In this document: one piece after another, positions 11,598 to 22,252 of the stretch
Layout of the letters: each line of letters starts with the position of its first letter
Position numbering within the stretch: the first letter of the stretch is position 1
Assembly (NCBI GenBank): GCA_022385755.1
Contig: MU278353.1
Coordinates: 891,000 to 954,999, forward strand
Length of the DNA stretch: 64,000 bases
Direction of reading: 5' to 3'
Source of the DNA: Trametopsis cervina
Lineage: Eukaryota; Basidiomycota; Agaricomycetes; Polyporales; Irpicaceae
Program-made: the position numbers and the translations under genes
The notes under the pieces: model-generated
The model's database searches: none
Seen by the model: the letters and a program-made list of their open reading frames with translations, nothing else
Told to the model about the DNA's origin: nothing

Positions 11598-13056
11598 ATG
11601 GCAGCTTATAATCCACCTACGAAAGTCATCGTTATAGGGGCGGGAGTTGCAGGGCCTGTGCTTGCGACGTTCTTGAAGCTCAACGGATACCATCCGGTAA
11701 TTTATGAACGCGTTTCTGGGCTTACAGACGGTGGTCTTGCACACGTGTATGATTTAATTATATCCACAATATTTCAGGAACCCTATTAACGAGATCCTTC
11801 ATAGCATCCAACCGAACGGCAAACAAGTCCTCTCAAAAATTCCCGGTCTGGTTGAAAGCCTTCCAGGGATTGACCTGGAGAGGACTGCGTTCTACTCTGT
11901 TCTGCCGGAAGACAAAGGTCTCCTTGCACAACAGCCCATTCCGAGTGCCGAGCGACTTCGTGGTTTACGTCGCGCCGGCTTCCACAAAGCCCTTGTGGAT
12001 GCTGCTGTGCAAGCTGGCGTGGAAATCAAGTGGGGACATAAGCTTGTCTCGTTGGAGCAGTCTCACAATTCGGTTACGGTAACATTCGAGAATGGCACGA
12101 AAGATACAGGAAGCTTTGTCGTTGGGTGCGACGGGCTGCATAGTAACACACGGAAGTGCCTGTTTGGAGAGGAGAAAGCCGAATTCACCGGACTCTGTCA
12201 GGCAAGTGCTTTTAATGCCTCATGTTACTTAAGACAGGAAATTGCAGTGTACTTATTACTTTATTTCATAGACAGGAGGAGTCTCTCCGACCCCTGTGGG
12301 TATGAGGAATCCGCCAACTCTGGTCAACATCTTTGGCAATGGGAAACATATCATTGCCTATCCAATTAGCGATACACACTGCGATTGGGCGTAAGCTGGC
12401 GTTCCCTACGTGCTCTGATCGTGGCGTTTTTATCAAACGCGTTTATCAGCTACACTTCAAGAGAGCCCGAAGCCAAAGAAACGTGGAGGGCACAAGATGA
12501 TTCCTTCAAGCGTGCACTGCAGAACTCTGAGCTCGCGGGCTGGGATTTTGGTGGAGGCAAGCTCGTGCAAACCGTGGAGCACGTTGTGAAGGTAAGCTAT
12601 GCCGAGGCTCGCCCGTTGAAAGCACTCATCCATGGGCCCAGTATGGTCTATACGATCGCCCCGAACTCAAGACATGGCATGAAGACAGGGTCGTCTTGAT
12701 CGGCGACGCCGCGCATCCTACAAGTCCTGTGAGTGGGGATGTAATTGCGTGCTTCACCCAGTGGTCACTCACAGTTCCTCATTTGACAGCACCTAGGTCA
12801 AGGGGCCAACCAAGCCTTCGAAGATATCGATCACCTGATAACTCTCCTCAAAACGTACAATCCCTCAGCGTCCTCCCCGCCTACATTGGTACTTGAGTCT
12901 CTTTTCACCGAGCTGGAGAGCCAGCGGATACCTCGTTCGTCTGCGATGGTGAAAGGAGCGAGGGCACAAGGCGAAAGTCGTGTCGTGCAAGGTACAGAGG
13001 AGTGTATAAAAAGAAATCAGGCTATAAGAGAGCGGTGGTCGGCCCCACAGGAGTGA
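11598..13056 (+). CDS. FAD-dependent monooxygenase (salicylate hydroxylase-like)
   Basis: Group A flavin monooxygenase that should hydroxylate a small, probably aromatic or polyketide, substrate using NAD(P)H and O2. Six exons close in phase: 11598-11746, 11805-12201, 12272-12390, 12450-12591, 12642-12728, 12790-13056, giving 386 residues. The N-terminal Rossmann motif GAGVAGPVLA follows a beta strand (KVIVIG). The FAD/NADPH motif is VGCDGLHSNTR (DG motif), and the second FAD motif is VVLIGDAAHPTSP followed by HLGQGANQAFED across an exon junction. The second intron uses a GC donor (CAG|GCAAGT). Ends APQE then TGA. No transmembrane or signal segment. Substrate cannot be inferred; no biosynthetic core enzyme is adjacent. 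Confidence 0.9.
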
Positions 13057-13347
13057 AGTGAAGTGGCAGATCACCACGATGTATGGAATAAAGGGGGCTT
13101 CGCATCTCATGACATGGTGCTTAGTTAGTTCTCAGATATTCTCCACGTATTGTCATGTATCCGACTACAGAGATTTCCATTTGTTCCGTGCAGCACGTAA
13201 TGTCGAGCGAACGGTCATTCGGTCAACCGAATAGCTGAACGGCAGCAAATCAATGGACGCCTTAGCCAATGGAACCCGTGTTTGGACATTATGTTTATAC
13301 GGGGTATACATGCACTATAATCTCAGAAGTAGTGTTCTATAAAGCCT

Positions 13348-14509
13348 TCAAATTTTAGCTCGTGTACGCCAACCAAGATCTAATTTATCTAACAAAGCCT
13401 GCACCTCCTTGACAGCCCCCTTTCGCTCCTTCCTCGCTTCTTCCCACTCGCCCTCAGCGATAATAGCGTCCAAACGCAGCAGACATTGCAGCAACAACTC
13501 GGCTAACCGTGCGTGCTCCAGCGTCAAATCACTTTGCTTGCCGGTTCCCGATCGAGGTGGTGTCGGCTTCGCGGCTGGTTGCGGAGGAGGCGCGGAAGAG
13601 GTAGTGGAAGCGGAGGCTGTGAGTGTCGCGAGAAAATCGTCGACGTCAGGCTGTAAAGTCTTCCGCACTTTCTCGAGTTCGCCACGGATGACAGAGATCG
13701 TGCTGTCTTGCGTCGGCCTCTCAGGAGCCGTCTTTGCAGAAGGGACTGTGTTATCGCCACCCCCAATGATTGCAATTTTAGATTTCTCATTGATTCCGTA
13801 TGAGGATACTGCAATAAGAAGTCAGCGCGTGTGACAAAAGGAGCGGAAGATGTCAAATATAGTTCTTCGGAGTGACCTCGTTGCAAGCTACTCTGACAAC
13901 AGATAGCGATCACGAGACACACCCCACAAAATCACCGCTCGGAGAACTTCATGCGATTTATGTTTTCCATCAGAAAACAAAGCGCAAACGGGTATATGGG
14001 AGCGACCACCGGTCACATGTGCATTACGTGGCCACTTCTGCGATGAACGGAACACGGTGCACTGCAGTAGACTTGACACTGGGGCGAAACCATGAGGCCG
14101 GTGGGGAATGCATTCGTATCCGCCACCAGGTCAGTGCGGATGGCGGGTATCAAGGTCATGGTGATCGGAAGGAGAGAAGCGGAAAATTCAACACTCACTC
14201 GCCGCGTTGTCGTCTTTCATGACGGCCCCGGCATGCACTAGCTTGAATGACCGCAGCGGGAGTTGCGTGTAGTCCGCAAGTACCTTGCGGATATCGCCCA
14301 GTTTTGTATCGGGTGGAGGGAGGGGGAATGTCAACCTTCATGTTTTAATGACAGTGCAGGGTCCGAATGAAACCGCGGTCCAAGGGGGTGAAACGAAGGA
14401 ATGGTCAGTTGACTCAAGAAACGATGACAGCGCATGAGACCGTAGGACGATGAACTGCGGCAGAGACATGGACTCACCTCTCTTTGCCCCACTTGACGAC
14501 ATAATTCAT
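13348..14509 (-). CDS. Ubiquitin-like plus BAG-domain Hsp70 co-chaperone
   Basis: Three exons from ATG at 14509: 14509-14478, 14335-14199 and 13808-13348, giving 209 residues. The ubiquitin-like domain runs from KWGKERLTFPLPPPD through SFKLVHAGAVMKDD to SKIAIIGGG. A linker and a helical BAG-type region follow (HARLAELLLQCLLRLD, EWEEARKERKGAVKEVQALLDKLD). BAG domains bind the Hsp70 ATPase domain and release ADP. The second intron is long (390 bp) for this locus. Just upstream, in the same frame, lies an open stretch ending AIPAVLLLLGVVYHRIRK, a likely membrane anchor, so the true start may lie in an unidentified exon near 14600-14670. Divergent from PBS2. Confidence 0.85.
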
Positions 14510-15068
14510 TCTCGACTTTCGGATCCTGTGGTAAACGACTCCGAGTAGTAAGAGGACGGCAGGGATGGCTGTTGCAGTGGAGCTATTTAGCGTGAGCTCG
14601 GACTCAGACAGACCGCGAGGACATACCGAGGTGAACAGGCGAGACGGAGGAGGGCAGCTGCATGCGCGGAATACGAGTAAACGTTCCGGCGAACAGGCAC
14701 GCTGCAACGGGCTTGGATGGAGCAGAGGGATGATGAGTGCGAACGAAGACGCAGATTCGTGGCCTTTCGCGACTATGAAACTGCGTAGTTCACTTACTTA
14801 TCTCAATACGCTATCTTTAGTTACCTGTCAGTAGAAAACGTATATGCTGCATAGCCCCTCTAGCATAGCCCTATAAGCCTTGGGCGACAGATTTTCTATT
14901 CGGTGGATGCCGGATAAGTGCAGGAGTGGCAAAGGTCCGCGCGGTTGATGTCATAGCCTGTTTCTAATCTAAACTGCGTGAATCAAAATCTCCTTTCTCT
15001 CCCGTGCCCTCTTCCGTCTGCTCGCTCCTTTCATCGCCTGTGGCAGCTCGTCGTCACCCGTGTCCAAC
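14510..15068. promoter_or_regulatory. Divergent region between BAG-domain gene and PBS2
   Basis: Should carry promoters for both genes. The leftmost 100-150 bases may be coding for a membrane-anchor exon of the BAG gene (frame open on minus from about 14590 to 14510). No clear regulatory motif seen. Confidence 0.45.
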
Positions 15069-16959
15069 ATGTCCGACGGATCCTCACCATCCGATGCCGC
15101 CGTGGCTCGACAACCCCTACCTCGAAACCCTGTCGCTCGGTCGACGGTAGCGGGTTTACTCGCCAATCGAAAACCCATGGCATCAACCCCAATACCCCCC
15201 TCGCTACAGGCCAAGATGGATGCTGTATGTACTCCAGCTGCCCATCATACCCTTTGCTATCTGTTTGACCTATGGGATCGTTAATCAGATGGTCGCCCGA
15301 AGTGCGCAGTCTCAAGGAGCAAATTCCGCCGACGCAGCGGCGAAAGCGTTTGGAAAGATGTCATTAGGGTCGGTCTCCCATCCCGCCCTTCGCTCAGCAG
15401 CATCAGCGCCGTCTGCTCCAGGCCGAGGGCCACAACTAGGGCTGGGTGGTTTGGCAGCACGTCGAGCCGGCGCACAAGCACCCAAATTGAGTGTCAAAGA
15501 TATCGCGGGAGAAATGCCATTGCATCTACCACCAGGTGGTGGCCCAAGCGGAGCTGGTCTCGGTGGAGGACGACCGATGATGGATGACACACCGCGAAAG
15601 TCACCTCAGGCCACTTGGGGCACGCCATTCTCCAATTTCGGTAAAATTGTGTAAGTCAACTACCTCATGGGCGTAATATTAAATCTGACATCTTTATCAG
15701 CGATCCATCAGGCGCATTGAACTTCACTGGAAAGGCCGTTCTCCATGCACAGGGTGTGGACTTCACGAATGGATCATCGTTCTCGATAAACATGAGTCAA
15801 CTGCAACTTGAAGAGGAGCTCGGGCGAGGAAACTATGGTACAGTGAAAAGAGTGTTGCATAGACCTACCAAAGTGTACATGGCGATGAAGGTAAGTGGTA
15901 TGTCCATCCAATAGGTTCTTGCTAACCTTTTGCAGGAAATCCGATTGGAGCTCGAATCTGCGAAACTGGACGCTATCATAATGGAACTTGATATCCTGCA
16001 TCGTGCCGCTGCACCTGAGATAGTAGATTTCTATGGGGCTTTTTTCATTGAATCGTAAGTCGTTTTCGCAATCAAGCCACATAAAGCGCCTGATTTCTGG
16101 GCGGATAAGGTGTGTATATTATTGCATGGAGTACATGGACGCAGGTTCGCTTGACAAGCTGGAGGGTGACGGCATACCAGAAGGCGAACTTGGCCGCATT
16201 GCTGGAAGCATGGTTCGCGGCCTCAAGTTTCTGAAAGATGAGATGCAAATTATCCACCGAGGTACGTTTGTGCATTTCACATCTGTCCTCCTATTTATTG
16301 CTACCCCTCACAGATGTGAAGCCGACCAACGTGCTCGTCAATAAGAAGGGTGAAGTCAAGCTCTGCGATTTCGGTGTGTCCGGACAATTGGAGAAATCGT
16401 TAGCGAAGACGAACATTGGGTGTCAAAGCTATATGGCGGTTCGTTGTACCGGTTGATATATGGATTGGTCATTTTGCTCACTTGGTACACAGCCGGAACG
16501 GATAAAAGGGGAATCGCAAAACAACGTCGGCACTTACACGGTATCGTCGGATGTATGGTCTCTCGGATTATCCATGATCGAAATGGCGCTCGGTCGGTAT
16601 CCTTACCCGCCGACAAGTTACGAGAACGTATTCGCGCAGTTGAGCGCCATCGTTCATGGGGACCCTCCACAGCTTCCTGAAGAAGGATATTCTGACGACG
16701 CAAAGGACTTTGTTGCGCGGTGCCTGCATCGACTGCCAGAGCTACGAGCAACTTATGCTGAGCTCCTGGTACGTGAAGGGTTCACCTTTTGTTTGACAAC
16801 ATCGATCGTGACTTACCATTGCCAATATAGGCACATCCCTTCTTGCATGCAGATCGCCACAGGGATGTTGATATGGTCGGCTGGGTCGCACGTGCGGTAG
16901 CATTTCGTGATTCCCGAAAAGGCCACCACCAAGAGCCCCAAATCACCCAAGACCAATGA
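15069..16959 (+). CDS. PBS2: MAP kinase kinase, Pbs2 type (HOG pathway)
   Basis: Dual-specificity MAPKK that, by family, phosphorylates the Hog1 stress MAPK in osmotic and oxidative stress. Eight exons close in phase: 15069-15224, 15289-15650, 15701-15890, 15936-16054, 16110-16261, 16314-16438, 16493-16768, 16831-16959, giving 502 residues. The first 190 residues are Ala/Gly/Pro-rich and poorly ordered. The kinase has the glycine loop [10 protein letters not shown], the beta-3 lysine in VYMAMKEIR, the catalytic loop [16 protein letters not shown] in LCDFGVSGQ and the activation loop [17 protein letters not shown], which is diagnostic of Pbs2. The C-terminus is short. Orthology is strong; length is modest because the N-terminal tail is shorter than in yeast Pbs2. 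Confidence 0.94.
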
Positions 16960-17828
16960 GTGAAACACTATGGCCCAACTTGCATGTCCGGAGCTGAGCG
17001 CACATAATTATTCAGCAGCGCACATGTAGGAGCGAGCTACAGAACAACCTCATTGGACTCAGGAGTCGTACGCCCGCGTCGTTTTATTCATACCCACCCT
17101 CAGAACTTTACCGACCATATGATTGACTGATACCTTCGGACTCCACGAACGAGGTTCCGCCGCTGAACTTCTTCCCGCGTCCCTCCTTTTCTCATGCCCT
17201 CAACAACCCCGCTATCCGACGCGACTGACGCCCTGAGGCCCATCCCCGACATATACACGATCATCGGATTCATCCTCTCCTAACCCGCGTTTCCTCTCGC
17301 TCTATACATCCGTCGAGTCAATCTATCCTCTGGCATTATCAATGCACGGTGCTAGGCTAGGCGCGGTCGATACAGCTTGGGCAGTGCGCGGATGTGTGCG
17401 TTCGCTGATCCACGTGTCTCACTCAAGTGAACAGCGTTGCAGCCGGACTGCATACGTGTGAGCACGAACATGCAGCTTTCATAGTATGATAGATTTACAT
17501 CCATCGCCGTTAAGTAGACCCTCTGTTCAGATTTTGTTTTTCTTTGCAATGCTTTCAACTACGCGCACCATGTATGGCTTCTCGTTTGCATCATCTCGTA
17601 TCTCACATTCTATGTATTGTATAATCTTCTACGCGCCATACGCATCATATCGCAGTATGAATTATGGAGCAAATTGTATGAGTTACAGTGAAGTCCATGG
17701 CGGTGCTCAAGCGGTGCTCGCAGCCGGAATTACCGCCAGTGAGTGCGCGCGGCGGGTCCCTGTGCATCATTCACTTTTACTGCGAGCATCACTGTGCTCC
17801 TCGCGACGGCAACCCCTTACATAAAGCC
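16960..17828. other. Intergenic, about 870 bp
   Basis: 3' flank of PBS2 and upstream region of the SCYL1-like gene, both rightward. Short frames only. Nothing recognised. Confidence 0.5.
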
Positions 17829-20800
17829 ATGGATTATCTGAGGACCCTGGGCTCAGCTGCAGTCTCATCCCTAGTGCAAAAATCTGGTTTAAACTTGCCG
17901 TTTGCTTTGGGACCAAAGGTCATTCCGTTCGAAGGCAGGACTATATGGACCTTATATGATGGAACGAAACGGGTGTGCATATGTGTTGTCGCAACAAGCC
18001 ATGCACCTGACATTGAACTTATATACAGGACGATGGCAGCCAGGTCTCTATATTTGAGTTTGACGCAAGCCAACCTGTGAAACGAAACTGGTTGCCTCTG
18101 GCCAAGAATGCATCGCGAAAGCTGCGCGTAACAAGACATCCGGACGTGCTGAAGTTCATTGACAGTGTTGAAACAGATACCACAATATATATCATGACAG
18201 AGCGGGTCCGTCCCTTGTCTGCGGCCATCGATGATTGGACTTCGAAGAGCGAGAAATCACGAGAAGACTGGTTGCTCTGGGGTTTACATCGACTATCTGT
18301 GAGCTTTCCGAACCCAGATCTCCTTCTCCGTCCTTAAACATGCATATATAGATAGGACTATCGTTCGTGAATGATCCCTGCGCATCAACCCATGGCAACC
18401 TACGCACAGACTCGATCTTTATATCTCCGTCAGGCGAGTGGAAACTAGGAGGGTTCGAATTATTAAGTAATCCCAAAGACGAGTCCGCCGTTCTATATGT
18501 GCGTAGCTACTATGCCTGTACTATAGAGCTCCTTCGAATGAGAATCCCGTCTTCGCAGAATTTGGGTTCGCTACTACCAGATTCTTCATCAATCGCACCT
18601 CCGGAGGTTAAGAAAGGAGGGTTTTCCGCCCTGAAAGAGTGAGATTGGAGACTTCATCTGCAAGCAAACTATTGACCCCCTTTACAGACAAAACGTTGCT
18701 GCTGCGGATGCGTATGCCCTTGGTCTCCTCATTCACTCCGTGTTCAATCCTTCACATCCTGTGCCTGCCACTGCTCATCCTCCACATCCTCCACCCAATG
18801 CTTCCTCACGTGGCTCCATCCCGCTCTCTGTGTTTCCTTCATTCAAACGGCTTCTTAATCCAAATGCCAAGGCTCGTCTTACGCCTAAACAATTTCTTGA
18901 GCTGGGCATGGCTGAGACTGCTGGAGAAGGTTCAGGGTTCTTTGCTGATAACAGTCTTGTTAAAGTCTGCGCAGGTCTTGATAACTTCAACATTGCTAGT
19001 GAAGCTGAGAAGTTAGCTCTGCTACGGTACGTTCTCTCAGTCAATGTTCGAAGCAGGAATGTCATTTCTCCTCTAGAACGCTGAAGGAATCAGCGGGATC
19101 CTTCCCTACCGAATTTGCGTCTCATCGTGTCTTGCCTACGCTGGCGTCCGCTCTGGAATTTGGTGGTGCCTCTGCAGCTACCATCCTCCCTCTTGTTTTG
19201 CAGCTGGGTCAGAATGTTCCGCCCCAGGAGTACTCCTCGGTCATCCTGGTGCACCTAATCAAGCTATTTGCCAGCCCCGACCGTGGTACACGAATGGCTT
19301 TACTAGATCACTTGTCTGAATATTCTGACAAGTTAGATAAGAAGACTGTCAGTGACAAAATATGGCCAAATCTGGTGGGTGCCATGCAAGAACACTATAT
19401 ATGGATCTCTCTCATTCAATGTATCACCTAGCAAACGGGGTTCTCTGACACTGTTCCTGTTATTCGGGAAGCAACAGTCAAGTCCATTATTACGTTGGCT
19501 GGAATGGTGAATAGAAGCTGCGCTATCAAATCTCGCTGAACTGAGCTTTCCCTCAGTTTAGTGATCGTATCCTCAATAACGACCTTTTACGACACCTGGC
19601 CAAGATGCAGGCGGATCCCGAAGCATCAATCCGAACAAATACATGCATTCTTCTCGGTCGGCTGGGACCTACCTTGGGATACCATACGAAACGCAAGGTC
19701 CTTGTTCCAGCGTTCTCCAGAGCTTTGAAGGACCCATTCGTTCACTGCAGAGTAGCAGGTTTGATGTCGCTGATGGCTACAATAGAGTGCTTCGATATGG
19801 AGGATCTTGCAAGCAAAGTCATCCCCAATATGGCTTTTGCGCTGGTGGACAGTGAGAAGTAAGTTTTCCCACTCACTCCATAATGACCGGAACACTTAAC
19901 CACATCCAGGCTGGTTCGCGACCAGGCTTTCAAGGCTATCCAGCTCTTTGTCAAAAGACTCGAAGACCATTCTGCCACGATGGTAATGTCCCATGTTGGA
20001 GTATTAAACTATAGCTGACCGCTTTATGCATTTTCTCCCAGACCGAATCCGCGATATCGGAAGGGGATATTCCTCCAATTCCAGCACAAGGGTCGAGTGC
20101 GCTAGTGAATTCAGCTGCCGGCGCTGCAGGGGCATTAGCAGGGTGGGCAATATCATCATTGGGAAAGAAGGCACGTAATCTAGCACAGATTATTTGACAG
20201 TATATTGACGAGCTTTGTAGCTCACAACTGGAGATTTACAAAGTACTATGGGCTCTGTCTCCCAAGCTGCAGCAATTGACATGAGCCGTCCCGGGTCCGC
20301 ACCTCTCGCATCTGCGTCTGCCGGATTAACGGGCGATTCGATACGCCCCAATTTGACTAGCACATTATCCACTCCTGACGCCAAGCCGAAGTCGCTCGCA
20401 AATGGCTCATCGAGCAAAGCGAAAGGAATGCAACTGGGGGCCAGCAAAATTCCTGCAAGCTCACAGGTAGCAGTTGATTGGGCTGAGGAAGCAGCTGCAG
20501 AAGCTGAAGCAGAGGGAAGCGGACAGGCGAACGCTTGGGGTACTGACGATCTCATGGATGTCAATGCGGATCAGGACGACTGGAGTGCGTTGTTTCTCGT
20601 CACTCTAACACTGAAATTGCTAACCATGTATTAGGCGCTTTTGAAACCGCCCCCGTCGTAGACCATGCGACAAATCTATCAAATGCACGCGCTCCGTCGG
20701 AGAGCGGGTCTTCACAATCCCCGGCTGGTGAGTACATTCCGACTTACAGATGACACCTTACTCATTCGAGTGCTCGCAAGTTATGAATGATTGGGGTACT

Positions 20801-21102
20801 GCTCTATCCCCGCCGGTGAGCAAGAAAAATATACAAACTCAACTACAATTACCGTCAAGACCATCTACACCGTCTGAGGCCGGACGCATAGACCCTGCAC
20901 AGAATAGAGGAACCTCTCCTGCATCAGCACCATCAGCGCCCAGTCAAATGTCCAAAGAGGACAAAGCAGCGGAGATGGCAAGACGGAAGGAGGAGCGCAA
21001 GCAGGTAGGTCACACTTCGTCTATAGTGTGTTCGTTTGCTCATATGCTCGACAGCGCATCGCCGCATTAAAAGAACAGAAGAAGCAAGCTGGTAAAACGT
21101 AA
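17829..21102 (+). CDS. SCYL1: SCYL1/Cex1-type pseudokinase with HEAT repeats
   Basis: Scy1-family protein; relatives act at the Golgi-ER (COPI) interface and in nuclear tRNA export. The ATG at 17829 opens MDYLRTLGSA, and exon 1 (17829-17972) joins a second at 18029. The N-terminal kinase-like domain has KRNWLPLAKNASRKLRVTRHPDVLKF and HGNLRTDSIFISPSGEWKLGGFEL: the HGN and LGGFEL positions replace HRD and DFG, so it should be catalytically dead. The middle part has HEAT-like helices (LPLVLQLGQNVPPQEY, IRTNTCILLGRLGP, CRVAGLMSLMATIECF). The C-terminal third is Ser/Pro/Ala-rich with an acidic VDWAEEAAAEAEAE block and ends in a basic helix (EMARRKEERKQ joined to RIAALKEQKKQAGKT), as in SCYL1. About 800 residues, at least 12 exons; some inner boundaries are approximate. 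Confidence 0.9.
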
Positions 21103-21493
21103 CCATGGACAAGCACGTCTGCTTATCACGCGGAACGTGTGGATCGGCTCGCAGAGGCTTTGTAACGTACTTTATTGGGCTCATGGGTGATTGGCATCGC
21201 AACGATGGGGGCCAGACTTCGTAGCTAGCATTGGAATTGATGATATTTTTTCTAATAATACAAAATCTACTGAGGCACCCGACAATAGGAGCAGTATACA
21301 CGTTATGTCCTACAGGGATCGAGCAAAACGCGTGGACAGAACGAGATAGAGTTATACGAATAAACGAGGAAGTCAGGCGCACCGTATGTGCATGGAATAC
21401 ATGGCGCAGTGTTCTTGTGAGATACGTAAGTATACAACGAGGTCCGGAGCTGGTTCGAGCTCGTAGCCGGAGCAAGAAATTATATATTGATTA
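21103..21493. other. Convergent intergenic region between SCYL1-like gene and DAD2
   Basis: Two genes end toward each other here, so it should hold both 3' UTRs. A short perfect hairpin (GAGCT...AGCTC) occurs at about 21442-21457; it lacks the rest of a tRNA. Confidence 0.5.
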
Positions 21494-21972
21494 CTATGTG
21501 GACCGCTCTGATGACTGCAAGTCTTTGATTGGAACGCGGACAAGTCGTTCACCGTCCACATCAGTTTTCATGTCATGCATTTCTGAGGTAGATGTCTGCT
21601 GGTGAGAATTCACTGCCAGGAAAAGGAAGTTAAAGTACGGTCCGAACGATTGTATGATAGTGCTTACAGTATAAATTGAGAATCCTAAACATGTCCGGCC
21701 ATTGTTCAAGCACTTGTCCGTGCACTGGTTTTATCGAGTGAGTCAGTGAGAATTGACCAGTGGAACCCTGCCCTACCTATTCCCGCGTCTGCCATATTGT
21801 CGAAATCATCTGCGAGTCCTTCGATGCGCTTGAGGAACTGCGTGCTAGCCTTCTCTAGAGCTGAGACAGCCTCGAACTCTTTCTTCTTCTCTAAGAGTTT
21901 GGCAGTAGCTGCAGCGTTCAAAGCTGGAGCGGACAAGTGAGACTGGCGCAAAGGAGCGATGGATTGACGCAT
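21494..21972 (-). CDS. DAD2: DASH/Dam1 complex subunit Dad2
   Basis: Small kinetochore protein; the DASH complex couples kinetochores to microtubule plus ends. Three exons: 21972-21777, 21724-21668 and 21612-21494, giving 123 residues. The core is a predicted coiled coil starting KLLEKKKEFEAVSALE, then ASTQFLKRIEGLADDFDNM, then across the first intron a segment reading GQVLEQWPDMFRILNLY, which fits the Dad2 pattern of a conserved Trp followed by a short hydrophobic helix. The C-terminal 38 residues are polar and unconserved. Identification rests on the spacing of these blocks plus size; a search would confirm it. Starts are 281 bp apart from MED12 on the other strand, so they may share a promoter. 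Confidence 0.82.
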
Positions 21973-22252
21973 GGTACAACCCTTGTACGTTGCCGACTAA
22001 GAACGATGTACTCAGAGGTTGGCCACCATATGCACGTGCTAGGTTAAGCATAGGCGCCCATTAGTACACACACCCGCCAGCTGCCTTTCTAGGCAACAAT
22101 GCGCCTTTTTGCCACCGTCCCATGCAGAGTACTGCAATACTGCGGTTCCCACTGTACCACAGCTCTCTAAGTTCGTGGCTCAGTGAACTCTTACCGCTAA
22201 TCTTGCTATCCTTCCAGGCTTCCATATAGTCCAACTCCTTCCCAATCAGTGT

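Noticed and set aside
13872..14222. 116-codon plus-strand frame inside the BAG gene
   Set aside because: It covers the long second intron of the BAG gene and has no family signature; treated as chance.
21436..21480. Hairpin with 'ggttcga' resembling a tRNA T-arm
   Set aside because: Loop is six bases, there is no acceptor stem, D-arm or anticodon arm around it.
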